Positions 53,616 to 62,322 of a stretch of DNA of 64,000 nucleotides are shown in pieces. The stretch lies in contig JAHBVO010000001.1 of NCBI GenBank assembly GCA_019637435.1, forward strand, positions 620,001 to 684,000, read 5' to 3'. The number at the start of each line of letters is the position of its first letter. Position 1 is the stretch's first letter. Both the position numbers and the translations under genes were made by a program. The notes beneath the pieces were generated by a model, which saw nothing but the letters and a program-made list of their open reading frames with translations, had not been told where the DNA came from and did not search any database. The stretch comes from Candidatus Obscuribacterales bacterium (GTDB taxonomy: Bacteria; Cyanobacteriota; Vampirovibrionia; Obscuribacterales; Obscuribacteraceae).

Positions 53616-54176
53616 TCAGGCTACACGCAGTTCGACGATAACTTTATCGAGCCATTCCAAAAGTTTTGCCCGCACATGTTCGTAAACCCTGACAAGCTCA
53701 GCAGACTCGCAGAAAAATTCCGCGCCTGTGCGTTCGTCAAAGCTCAGGCTGAATAGCGCTTCGGTAGGATGCTCCATTTCGTCAAGTTGGAGCTCGATTT
53801 GTTGTATGCCTATGTTGCAGAATATTTGACGCTGGGACAATTCCGGCTCCATTACCGAGACCAGACGTCCTGACCGGTCAATGCGCCCCCAGACTCCATC
53901 CAGGAAGCGATAACCGGGCACCTCCAGCGGCGCGCGCCGGCGTGACTCTGAAATCCAGGCGAGGAACATATTGAGGCCCATGCGTTGATCCGACAGCGCT
54001 TCGAGGTCGTCCTGGCGATATCCGAGCAGTTCTCTGTTGAGCCAGGTCAATCGCTCTTCAGGCATTCTCTCCCGTAAACTTCGCAGTACGAGGAGCAGGG
54101 CGTCTGAGAGCTTAAGCTCCCTGTCGGCTACCTGATGCCTGATGCTTTCGATCTTGTTTAGAAGCATGCTTCGCAC
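53616..54176 (-). CDS. AbiTii-like protein
   Basis: 186 residues from GTG (an ATG follows three codons later). Its N-terminal part (REL-KLSDALLLVLRSL...ERLTWLNRELLGY) resembles the AbiTii domain, where a helix of the form LLRKALVVA...EEWIxxELNGY occurs, and the last helix RAKLLEWLDKVIVEL is like the second AbiTii block. The middle is unlike any family I know. AbiTii proteins include the phage-resistance protein AbiTii. Alone, without other defence genes nearby, it may have another role. By-eye similarity only. Confidence 0.4.
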   Translation of the reverse strand: MRSMLLNKIESIRHQVADRELKLSDALLLVLRSLRERMPEERLTWLNRELLGYRQDDLEALSDQRMGLNMFLAWISESRRRAPLEVPGYRFLDGVWGRIDRSGRLVSVMEPELSQRQIFCNIGIQQIELQLDEMEHPTEALFSLSFDERTGAEFFCESAELVRVYEHVRAKLLEWLDKVIVELRVA

Positions 54177-54569
54177 CTGAACTAATTATTCCACTATAGC
54201 CAACGCCGAAAGTTTTATGCTTAAAATCGACCGGCTTCGACCGGAATTAATGAAACCTACTACGTTTCATGGCGGAAGTAACAGCCCTGTGATACCACCT
54301 GTGAACCGCAAGGTTACCGAGTCAAGTGCCACCAGTTGCACTACCAGAGAAAAGCAACTTCAAAAATTCCTTCTTGTGATTTCGTTAGCATGAAACAGAT
54401 TAATGAGTGCTTTGATATCCAGACATGAAGCCAGTTGAGTGCATAGTTCGGGCAGGAAAGGGTAGACCCATATATGCGAACAAGTGTTTTCCATTTAACA
54501 AAACTTATGATAGCCTAGAGTAAGGCTAAAGGCAGTATTGACCGGACTGAGCCGCGCTATAAACGGTAA
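54177..54569. other. 393-bp intergenic region with clustered hairpins
   Basis: No gene seen. Three short hairpins between 54250 and 54342 are listed separately; the rest, to 54569, must carry the promoter of the 105-residue gene. The -10-like TATGAT at about 54509 is a weak candidate. Confidence 0.4.
54250..54342 (+). ncRNA. Candidate structured RNA, three hairpins
   Basis: ATGAAAC/GTTTCAT (54250-54270), AACC/GGTT with a GCAA tetraloop (54304-54315) and AGTGC/GCACT (54325-54342) follow each other within about 90 bases. May be a leader or a small RNA; no known class recognised. Confidence 0.3.
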
Positions 54570-54887
54570 ATGACAATGACTCTGCCTGAACGATTGCAGG
54601 AATTAGCTGAAAACAGATACAGCCAACAGGAGTTTTTGAAGACCCTGTTTGAGCTTGCCGTGGAAGAGCAGTGGTTTGATTTACAGCACATGATCCAGCA
54701 CGACATGGCTAAGGCGATAATCGCTGATTATTCCTATGAGCTTGGGAAGGGCTATCTGAATCAAGACATCTACTTCAGTTGTTGGGAAGAAGTGATCGAA
54801 ATTGGCTGGGACAAATTCTGCGTCCATACTGGTTTGTCGCGTGACAAAGTGAACTCGCACTTAAGACAGTTGAGAGAAGCGATATAG
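54570..54887 (+). CDS. Small conserved-looking soluble protein, unknown
   Basis: 105 residues, ATG at 54570 (second ATG two codons later). Acidic, all-helical: LPERLQELAENRYSQQEFLKTLFELAVEEQWFDLQHM, DYSYELGKGYLNQDIYFS, then GWDKFCVHTGLSRDKVNSHLRQLREA, which reads like a helix-turn-helix. No family recognised. Weak ribosome site. It is convergent with the cupredoxin gene 13 bp away. Confidence 0.65.
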   Translation: MTMTLPERLQELAENRYSQQEFLKTLFELAVEEQWFDLQHMIQHDMAKAIIADYSYELGKGYLNQDIYFSCWEEVIEIGWDKFCVHTGLSRDKVNSHLRQLREAI

Positions 54888-54900
54888 TGAATTCAGCGAT

Positions 54901-56181
54901 TTACTCGTCGCCAGGCTGCTTCTTCGCGTTGGTTTTCAGCTCCGAGTAACGCACCACACATGCGATTCCCCCGGGAAACTTGCCTTTGTGGGTCGACTGA
55001 TGCGCGACTTCCGATGCTAGCGACCACACGCCAGGATTGTCCGCGGAAAATTCAACGTCGACTCGGTCGGACGGGTTCAAGCATATGGTGTCACGCAGGA
55101 CATGCGGCTCAAGCCTGTCGCCACCGTTTACAGAAACTATTTCCAGACGATGACCACCAAGTTGCAGCGGCACTGCTTCCTGTCCGGCGTTGATCAGGCG
55201 CAAGCGAACGCGCTGACCCTTGCGTAACTCGATGGGAGGTATGTTTGGTGCGGACTTGCCGTTGATCAGATAATCAGTTTCCAGATCAGGTGGTGCGGCG
55301 CCGTCTGTCCAAGCCGTGGCGCTAAAATTACTTTTGCTGGGCTCCGCGTCGACTGTGGCAGGTGCAGGAGTGGAAGAAACTTCAGCGCCTTTGCTCACTT
55401 TCTGACCAGTCACTTTTCTGGTAGCCACGGGCGCCGCGTTCTCTGATACCGCTCGTGGTGCCTTGCGGATTTCGGAGATGAACAGGGTGACATCCTTGTC
55501 GATCGGGCGTGACCTCAACTTTGGCGCAACAACTATCGCTCCGAACATTCCCATTTGCTTTTGAGTCGGATGAACGACTTGAGGGTGATACCAGAATGTC
55601 CCGGGTTGTTTGGCGATAAATTGAAATACGAATGATTGTCCAGGAGGAACGAGTCCGGCTCCTGTCCTCGGCAATCCTCCGACGCTGTGCGGCACTATGA
55701 TGCCGTGAAATTGCAAACTCGTGGGTGTTTTCATCTGATTGTGGAGAACGACGCGCACGAAGTCTCCCTCGACCACGTTGATTGCTGGCCCCGGAATCTT
55801 ACCATTGTAAGTCAGGCATCGCACCGTAGAACCACTTGCCGTCTCCCAGTCGGACTCTCTGGCGAAAAGATGAAACTCTTTTGCATTTTGCTGATTGTTG
55901 AACTTCTGTCCCAGGTCATTTAACTGACCCATAGCGCTGTCGACGGTCGAATTTATATCATCCATCTCGCGCTTCATGTCGCGAAGCTCTTCTTTCTCTT
56001 TCGCCTGTTCTTCCGCCAGGTCGCCATCCATGAGATCCGCTTGCGCAGCCTTTGCAAAAAAGACGGCGTCTGCGGTAATGAATGTTTCAGCGATCAAAAA
56101 AGCCTGGGCTAGGAATAAAGAATTTGATATCAGCAAACCGATTGCGGCGGTCGGATGATGTTTGAACTTTCTTGTTTTCAC
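54901..56181 (-). CDS. Exported multicopper-oxidase-like protein lacking key copper ligands
   Basis: 426 residues. Signal region (LLISNSLFLAQAFLIAETF) and a coiled-coil linker (55-100), then a cupredoxin domain: RCLTYNGKIPGPAINVVEGD, LQFHGIIVPHSVGGL (where oxidases have HWHG; only one His), and GTFWYHPQVVHPTQKQMGMFGAIVVAP (YHPQ where YHPH is usual). A long linker follows. The second cupredoxin-type domain ends GVWSLASEVAHQSTHKGKFPGG, where the usual HCH of the type 1/3 centre is absent. Hence a relative that probably cannot run normal oxidase chemistry; it could bind copper or be structural. Confidence 0.8.
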   Translation of the reverse strand: MKTRKFKHHPTAAIGLLISNSLFLAQAFLIAETFITADAVFFAKAAQADLMDGDLAEEQAKEKEELRDMKREMDDINSTVDSAMGQLNDLGQKFNNQQNAKEFHLFARESDWETASGSTVRCLTYNGKIPGPAINVVEGDFVRVVLHNQMKTPTSLQFHGIIVPHSVGGLPRTGAGLVPPGQSFVFQFIAKQPGTFWYHPQVVHPTQKQMGMFGAIVVAPKLRSRPIDKDVTLFISEIRKAPRAVSENAAPVATRKVTGQKVSKGAEVSSTPAPATVDAEPSKSNFSATAWTDGAAPPDLETDYLINGKSAPNIPPIELRKGQRVRLRLINAGQEAVPLQLGGHRLEIVSVNGGDRLEPHVLRDTICLNPSDRVDVEFSADNPGVWSLASEVAHQSTHKGKFPGGIACVVRYSELKTNAKKQPGDE

Positions 56182-56202
56182 TAAGCGTTTCCTATTTGTT
56201 TT

Positions 56203-57099
56203 CTACTTCTTGTGAGGCATTTTCACGATTGCAGTCGAGCACTTCGCGTGAGTGACAATGCGCGATGCTGCACTTCCCATGAGTGCGTGCTCAACGAATT
56301 TCTGGCCTCCAGCTCCGGCGACGATCAGCTGGGCGTTGGATTGCTCCGCGTAGCGGATCAATTCCCAGGCCGCTTCTCCTTGCACCAGACGTGGTTCTGC
56401 GCCCTTGATTCCCAGGTCTTCGAGGAGCTTCAGTGCGGCCGCCAGGGTTGCTTCTCCTTCCATCTCCATGTTCTTTTCCAGGGCGATGCCGAACTCCGGA
56501 GGTGAAAAAATCGCTACCATAGGCGGTACTGACACCGCATGTAGTACCGTGATTTTGACCTGGCGGTTGGCGAGATCTAGCAGTTTAGCCGCACTAGTCA
56601 AAGCATGGTTGGATTCTTCCGAGCCATCAACGCCGAAAACGACGTGATTAAGTTTTTCATGCCCTTTGTGATCGCGTAATACGAGAATCGTTCCGGGCGC
56701 CAGCTTAACCAGCGAGCTTGATGTCGAGCCCATGAAAAACTTTTCGATGTTATGTTTTTGACCGGGCGCGACCACCGTTACATCATAATTTCCGTCGCGC
56801 GCCATTGTGGCAATCATGTGTTCCGGAGGTCCGGATGCGATTTCCAGGCTCACTTTGGCGCCGACCGCTTCAAGCTTCCTTTTGAGCGGGTCTAGATAAG
56901 TGTGAGCTTTTTTGTCGACTTGATGGCTCCAGTCATCTGGAAAGTCTCCCATCGACGCAACCAGTCGTTCATACGAGGGAAGAACTTCTTTGATGAATAC
57001 CAACTTTACTTCTTGATCTTTCAAGGGCAAAATCCAACTGACGTGCTCCGTCAAGTCTTCATGAGGATGGGCAATGTCAACAGGTAGTAAAACTTTCAT
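56203..57099 (-). CDS. Tandem universal stress protein
   Basis: 298 residues with two UspA domains. The first ends VVAPGQKHNIEKFFMGSTSSSLVKLAPGTILVL; the second VVFGVDGSEESNHAL...LIVAGAGGQKFVEHALMGSAASRIVTHAKCSTAIV, with the G-2x-G-9x-GS ATP-type loop clearest in the second. ATG at 57099. Family members act in stress and dormancy. Not cotranscribed with its neighbours in an obvious way. Confidence 0.9.
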   Translation of the reverse strand: MKVLLPVDIAHPHEDLTEHVSWILPLKDQEVKLVFIKEVLPSYERLVASMGDFPDDWSHQVDKKAHTYLDPLKRKLEAVGAKVSLEIASGPPEHMIATMARDGNYDVTVVAPGQKHNIEKFFMGSTSSSLVKLAPGTILVLRDHKGHEKLNHVVFGVDGSEESNHALTSAAKLLDLANRQVKITVLHAVSVPPMVAIFSPPEFGIALEKNMEMEGEATLAAALKLLEDLGIKGAEPRLVQGEAAWELIRYAEQSNAQLIVAGAGGQKFVEHALMGSAASRIVTHAKCSTAIVKMPHKK

Positions 57100-57288
57100 T
57101 TTTTTTCCGTAGTCAGCGTGATGGTACTTACAGGGCTCGATCGATATATGTTTCGGTCGAGCCTATTTTAGCGCGTTTGAAATAAGCCCTTCGACTTTGA
57201 AGAGAAGTTTGCGTAATGCTTGTGTGCATGGCGGTTTTTCCGTCCCCTCGGTGTAAAATAAGCGTTTTTCCGCACAGGAGACCTCCGA

Positions 57289-58584
57289 GTGATTGAGCGT
57301 TACACGAGGCCCGAAATGGGCGCAATTTGGACTGACGAAGCCCGCTTTCAAGCCTGGCTGGACGTTGAAATAGCAGTCGTCGAGGCTCAAGTTGAACTCG
57401 GCATGATACCCAGAGAGGCGCTGGCCGAAATTAAGGCGAAAGCTTCTTTCGATGTCGAGCGAATTAAAGAAATCGAGTTGGAAGTGAAGCATGACGTAAT
57501 CGCGTTCCTCACCAATGTCAACGAGAATGTCGGCGACGCTGGTCGTTACATTCATAAGGGTATGACCAGCTCCGATGTGATCGACACCGCGCTGGCTCTC
57601 AATATGATCAAAGCAGCGAAACTGATTCAAGTCGGCCTCAATCGTTTGCACGACGCCATTCTTTCCCAGGCCAAAAAACACAAACATACCGTCACAATCG
57701 GTCGTTCTCACGGAATTCACGGCGAGCCCACTACTTTCGGTTTTAAAATGGCGGTCTGGCTGGAAGAGGTGCGACGCCACCAGATACGGTTGCAGCAGGC
57801 AATCGATATGATTTCTGTCGGCAAATTCTCAGGGGCAGTGGGAACGTTTTCAAACATCACTCCGGTGATTGAAGAAGCGGCTTGCAAGCTGCTGGGTATC
57901 ACCGCCGCGCCAATCTCTACCCAAATCATTCAGCGAGACAGGCATGCTCAGTACGTGTTCACGCTTGCTTTAATCGGAAGCAGTTTGGATAAGTTCGCAA
58001 CTGAGATTCGTCATTTGCAACGCACTGATGTTCTCGAAGCGGAGGAGCCCTTTACTGTAGGCCAGAAAGGTAGCTCGGCAATGCCGCACAAGCGAAATCC
58101 CGTTGGTTCGGAAAATATTTCCGGATTGGCTCGATTGCTCCGCGGAAATGCTATGGCTGCTCTGGAGAACATTCCGTTATGGCACGAACGCGACATCAGT
58201 CACAGTTCTGTTGAGCGGATTATTCTGCCGGACTCGACCATCTTGATAGATTATATGCTTCACCGTTTCGCTGGAATTATGGAAAATCTTGTTGTTTATC
58301 CGGAAAACATGCGGCGCAACATGGATGTTTTTGGTGGCGTGATTTTCTCGCAAGCTGTGATGTTGAAGCTCGTCGAAAAAGGTCTGGCGCGCGAGGAAGC
58401 TTATCGCATCGTTCAATCAAATGCTCACCAGGCCTACAACAACAACGGTGCGAGTTTTCACGACAATCTTTTGAAGGATGAGCGGGTGATGAAATTGATC
58501 ACCAAGGAAGATATCGAGGGTTGCTTGAATCCGGAAAACTATTTGAAAAACATAGACGCTGTCTTTACGAGAGTAGGTGTATAG
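57289..58584 (+). CDS. purB: Adenylosuccinate lyase
   Basis: 431 residues. GTG start eight bases after AGGAG, giving the family's usual MIERYTRPEMGAIW. Signature GSSAMPHKRNPVGSENISGLARL holds the catalytic Ser loop; KGMTSSDVIDTALAL, GRSHGIHGEPTTFG and HERDISHSSVERIILPD complete the active site. Makes AMP and AICAR in purine synthesis. malQ begins directly after the stop codon, so the two are co-expressed. Confidence 0.97.
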   Translation: MIERYTRPEMGAIWTDEARFQAWLDVEIAVVEAQVELGMIPREALAEIKAKASFDVERIKEIELEVKHDVIAFLTNVNENVGDAGRYIHKGMTSSDVIDTALALNMIKAAKLIQVGLNRLHDAILSQAKKHKHTVTIGRSHGIHGEPTTFGFKMAVWLEEVRRHQIRLQQAIDMISVGKFSGAVGTFSNITPVIEEAACKLLGITAAPISTQIIQRDRHAQYVFTLALIGSSLDKFATEIRHLQRTDVLEAEEPFTVGQKGSSAMPHKRNPVGSENISGLARLLRGNAMAALENIPLWHERDISHSSVERIILPDSTILIDYMLHRFAGIMENLVVYPENMRRNMDVFGGVIFSQAVMLKLVEKGLAREEAYRIVQSNAHQAYNNNGASFHDNLLKDERVMKLITKEDIEGCLNPENYLKNIDAVFTRVGV

Positions 58585-60318
58585 ATGCCGATCAATCCAG
58601 AGAATAAACTGGCTGGTGTGCTAATTCCCGCATTTGCGCTTCGCCGCGAAGGCGACCTGGGAATTGGTGATACGCTGGCTATGAAAGATGCAGTTGATTT
58701 TTGTGCGAGAAACAAAATCGCTGTTTTGCAGACATTGCCGATTAATGAAACAAGCGGTGATAACAGCCCTTACAACGCAATCAGTTCCATCTCTCTTGAA
58801 CCCTGTTTGCTTACACTGATGCCGGATATGGTGCCAGGTCTGACTGAAGAGCATCTCGCTTCGGAAGTTCCGAATTCCGGTATCGATGGAAGCAACCATC
58901 GCATTGATTATGACAAGGTTCGGGCGCTGAAGCTCAAGCTGCTGAAACTCGCTTATGATGGCTTCGTTGCCGATAAAAACCATCCGCTCAAGTCCGGATT
59001 CGACGAATTCAAAGCGCACCATAAGCAGTGGCTGGAGCCGTACTCGTTGTTTAAAACAATTATGAACGAGCACTTCGGAAACCCGTGCTGGACACAATGG
59101 GAGAAGGAGCTGCAGACGTTTGAAAGTGCAGAGAAGTGGTTGTTGAAACACGAGGAGAGGGCTCGTCTGGAAGAACAGCGAGACTTCCTCAAATACGTTC
59201 AATGGGTCGCCTATCAACAATGGGGAGAGGTCAGAAAGAACGCGGAAAAACAGGGCGTTCGCTTGATGGGTGATATCCCATTTGGTGTCAGTCGATACAG
59301 TGCCGATGTTTGGAGTCATCAAAGTCTCTTCGACTTGAAGTGGGCAGGAGGGGCTCCACCGGAGCCGGTCTTCGCCAGTGATGAATTCACAAAGAAATGG
59401 GGACAAAACTGGGGCGTTCCGATTTATGACTGGAAGGCTAACGCAAAGGAAAAGTTCAGCTGGTGGAAACAGCGCGTGCTGCGAAACCTCGATCATTTTC
59501 ACGACTATCGCATCGATCATGTCCTCGGTTTTTTCCGCGTCTACGCATTTCCCTGGATTCCTGAACGGAATCACGAGTTTCTCGAACTAACCGAGGAAGA
59601 GGCAGAAGAACTGACCGGAGGCTTGCTGCCCCAGTTTCTTCCCCGCTCGGATGAAGAAGAAGAGGATGCTGAACAAAATTGCGAGGAAGGCTCAAGAATC
59701 CTGAAAGTTCTTGGTGATACCGCCAGTGATTGCAATATCGTCGCCGAGGATCTGGGCATTATCGTTCCCGAGTACCTGAGACCGGCTCTGCATGAGCTTG
59801 GCATGGCAGGCTTCGCGATTCCGATTTTTGAAAGGATTGAGGAGACTCGCGAGTTCAAACCGATGGGCGAGCATCATCCGCTGTCATTGGCTACCTATGC
59901 TACACACGATCACCAGCCGATCGCGGCATACTATCAAGGTCTTGTTGAATGGTGGCATGGCGAGGACGGCGAAGAAGGCTGGAAAGAAGTCCAACGCCTG
60001 CTTCGTTTGCTCGACATGGACGACGAAGAAGAGCCGCCAAAAGAATTCACCGATGAGTTGCATCAGATATTCATCGAGCGTTTGTTCGAAAGTCCCTGCT
60101 GGCTGGCTGTGTTTATGATTACAGACTTGCTCGCGACCACCCAGCGTTTCAACCAGCCGGGAATGTCAGGTGAAGCGTGCTGGACCGAGCGGCTTGCAAT
60201 GAGGCTCAGCGATTTCGAAGCAGATCCGGTATTCGGACCTCGCATTCAACGCTATCGCGACGCGATCGTATCAACCAATCGTGTGTCAAAAACGCCGACT
60301 GGTGTTTCCGGCGGCTGA
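58585..60318 (+). CDS. malQ: 4-alpha-glucanotransferase (amylomaltase)
   Basis: 577 residues, GH77. Begins VLIPAFALRREGDLGIGDTLAMKDAVDF, as in other MalQ. RLMGDIPFGVSRYSADVWSHQSLFDL, the acid/base-region YRIDHVLGFFRVYAFPW (nucleophile Asp), DCNIVAEDLGIIVPEY (catalytic Glu) and ATYATHDHQPIAAYY are all present. An acidic insert (DEEEEDAEQNCEE) sits around residue 350. Moves glucan chains in glycogen/maltodextrin use. Abuts purB with no gap. Confidence 0.95.
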   Translation: MPINPENKLAGVLIPAFALRREGDLGIGDTLAMKDAVDFCARNKIAVLQTLPINETSGDNSPYNAISSISLEPCLLTLMPDMVPGLTEEHLASEVPNSGIDGSNHRIDYDKVRALKLKLLKLAYDGFVADKNHPLKSGFDEFKAHHKQWLEPYSLFKTIMNEHFGNPCWTQWEKELQTFESAEKWLLKHEERARLEEQRDFLKYVQWVAYQQWGEVRKNAEKQGVRLMGDIPFGVSRYSADVWSHQSLFDLKWAGGAPPEPVFASDEFTKKWGQNWGVPIYDWKANAKEKFSWWKQRVLRNLDHFHDYRIDHVLGFFRVYAFPWIPERNHEFLELTEEEAEELTGGLLPQFLPRSDEEEEDAEQNCEEGSRILKVLGDTASDCNIVAEDLGIIVPEYLRPALHELGMAGFAIPIFERIEETREFKPMGEHHPLSLATYATHDHQPIAAYYQGLVEWWHGEDGEEGWKEVQRLLRLLDMDDEEEPPKEFTDELHQIFIERLFESPCWLAVFMITDLLATTQRFNQPGMSGEACWTERLAMRLSDFEADPVFGPRIQRYRDAIVSTNRVSKTPTGVSGG

Positions 60319-60449
60319 TATTGACTACCGTGTCCGGTTTAGAAACGCATTATTTTTCTATTTCGGGCATACAACCAACATCACGCGCATAACTTTTGTT
60401 ATAGTGCTGTGTTAGATTGACCAGGCGGAAACCGAGGGATTGTTGGCGC

Positions 60450-61361
60450 ATGCTTCCGGCATTCTTAATCCGAGCATCAGTAGACTACGTGCGACATAGC
60501 GATGAATTGAAGGATTCGAATCCTTACTCTCGCTGCGAGGAGATCCTCAATGTAGCCAATCGCTTGTGGCTAGAGAAAATTGGTCGCGCTGACAGGTCGG
60601 TTCTGGAAGTCGCGGCAGTGACGGCGTACTGGGAAGAATTTTTCCACGCCGAAGACCCCCTGCACGACGAACGCGAGTGGCGCGAAGGTCTAGCCAAGCG
60701 CTCTTCGAATTACGACTCTTTTGAAGAGTGGCAGGAGTGGTTCAAGAAAAGCTACGCTCAGGTCTATCAAGACAACAACATCTGGACGAGCGTGCTTATG
60801 ACTTCCTGGGCGCACACTCACCAGTATCAGCTCATGTACAACGACCGAGAATGGGATTTCCGACCGTCCAAGTCGTATCTCCCGACCTCACAAATGTGGC
60901 GGCTGGAGAATCACATCAGTACTGTCTCTCAGGTTCTGCAAGACTGCTGGCGCGAGGAGTTGCGCAACTACAGTGACGCCGGATTCAAAATAGAAGAAGA
61001 GTCGATGCACTACCTGGGACGAATTGAGTGTCTGGGCTTCGACCAGCGTCGTTATTTGCTTCACTGGCCGGTCAAGGCGAATCTTGAACCTGAGTACCTG
61101 GACGTCGGCGAGATGGTCGCTGATATAGTCGTGCCGGTCGGCGATAGTTGGTATCGCCATCCCGATAACATCATTTTTGCTCACGAACACGTGGACGTGA
61201 CTGCCCTTATCAATCGAGCGAAGTACATTTTTGGCAGTAAACGCCGGATTTTAGAGCTGCGCGTCAACGGAGACAATCAAGGCGCACGGCAACAAGCGTC
61301 GGCTGAAGGCTGGCTTGTCGCTGATGAAGCCGAGAGCGACATGGCCGACATGATGGTTTAA
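60450..61361 (+). CDS. Uncharacterised protein
   Basis: 303 residues from the ATG at 60450; a weak GAGGG lies ~13 bases upstream. Mainly helical, Trp-rich: NRLWLEKIGRADRSVLEVAAVTAYWEEFFH, SFEEWQEWFKKSYAQVYQDNNIWTSVLMTSWAHTHQYQ, then RLENHISTVSQVLQDCWREELRNY and a C-terminal alpha/beta part. No signal peptide. I recognise no family. Lies 131 bp after malQ, same strand. Confidence 0.75.
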   Translation: MLPAFLIRASVDYVRHSDELKDSNPYSRCEEILNVANRLWLEKIGRADRSVLEVAAVTAYWEEFFHAEDPLHDEREWREGLAKRSSNYDSFEEWQEWFKKSYAQVYQDNNIWTSVLMTSWAHTHQYQLMYNDREWDFRPSKSYLPTSQMWRLENHISTVSQVLQDCWREELRNYSDAGFKIEEESMHYLGRIECLGFDQRRYLLHWPVKANLEPEYLDVGEMVADIVVPVGDSWYRHPDNIIFAHEHVDVTALINRAKYIFGSKRRILELRVNGDNQGARQQASAEGWLVADEAESDMADMMV

Positions 61362-61388
61362 ACCGTTGTTTCCAAAACCGCTTTCAAT

Positions 61389-62162
61389 CTAACCCTTCCA
61401 GTGCCTGATAATTTCGGCCCAGGTTCTTGGATATATCTGCCTGGTCCCTTTTCGTTTTTCGATTGAAACGATGACATGCTCATTCTCGCCTGTCTGCAGT
61501 TTTGGAACGATTATCTCTGGCTTGCTTCCGCCCAGTTCCTCGAGAACTGGCATCAGTTCCTTCACTTCCAGATCGACCTGTTTTCGAGACTTCTGGCAGA
61601 GCAGGCGACCGCGGTTTTTCAACAATGGAAGCGTAAGTTCCGACACCAAGCCCAGATGTCCAACGGCGCGTGAAGTGGCGAAGTCGAAACTTGACCTCTT
61701 CGGGGATCTGGCCAGCTCTTCCGCGCGTCCGGTGATGACTGAAACGCGCTTCTCCAGACCGATTTGCTTCGCTGCCTGTTGGAGAAATTTTGTTTTCTTG
61801 CCTATTGAGTCGAGTAAAACGACATCGAGTCCAGGGCACGCAATGGCAATAATCAACCCCGGTAACCCCGCTCCACTGCCGACGTCAATCAATGTACGAC
61901 GCTGGGCTTCGGGGTCGCGTACGGAGCCCCCGTCTGTTTCTGCGGTGAGCCGGATGAGCACCTCCACCACGGCCAGGCAGTCCAGCACGTGTCTTTTGAC
62001 CACCAGTTCCGGCGATGCGTCAGCGACGAGATTCACATTCTCGTTATAAGCCGCTAAAGCCTTGAGATAGGTTTCAAATTCGGTTATCTCCTCATCCGAA
62101 AAGCTCATGGATAAGGTTGCCGCCTGTTCTGATAAAAGCTCTAATGCCGCTTCAACGCTCAA
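61389..62162 (-). CDS. rsmG: 16S rRNA (guanine527-N7)-methyltransferase
   Basis: 257 residues. GidB family: N-terminal FETYLKALAAYNENVNLVADASPELVVKRHVLDCLAV, SAM loop LIDVGSGAGLPGLIIAIACP, LLDSIGKKTKFLQQAAKQIGL, VITGRAEELA and SRAVGHLGLVSELTLPLLK. An insert of about 15 residues (ETDGGSVRDPEAQRR) precedes the SAM loop. Methylates 16S rRNA; loss gives low-level streptomycin resistance in other bacteria. Confidence 0.95.
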   Translation of the reverse strand: MSVEAALELLSEQAATLSMSFSDEEITEFETYLKALAAYNENVNLVADASPELVVKRHVLDCLAVVEVLIRLTAETDGGSVRDPEAQRRTLIDVGSGAGLPGLIIAIACPGLDVVLLDSIGKKTKFLQQAAKQIGLEKRVSVITGRAEELARSPKRSSFDFATSRAVGHLGLVSELTLPLLKNRGRLLCQKSRKQVDLEVKELMPVLEELGGSKPEIIVPKLQTGENEHVIVSIEKRKGTRQIYPRTWAEIIRHWKG

Positions 62163-62322
62163 TTTTCAATTTCCTTTTGTCGCCGAGATTCAGCTCCTAT
62201 TTTGCCTATTTATATTTTCCTTTTCAAAAAGGTGTTAATGTCTAATCAAAAATGTCAATAAAGTTGGTGATAAGGAGTTCAGGACTACCTTATCTGCTTA
62301 GCAACCCGATGAAATCCACCAG

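Noticed and set aside
54285..54350. tRNA-like pattern on the minus strand (D-arm-like GTGC...GCAC and a GGTTCA T-loop-like stretch)
   Set aside because: No 7-bp acceptor stem, and the anticodon arm does not form. Kept only as a candidate structured RNA.
58621..59574. Long open frame on the minus strand inside malQ
   Set aside because: Antisense shadow of a strongly supported gene; its translation has no recognisable family or export pattern.
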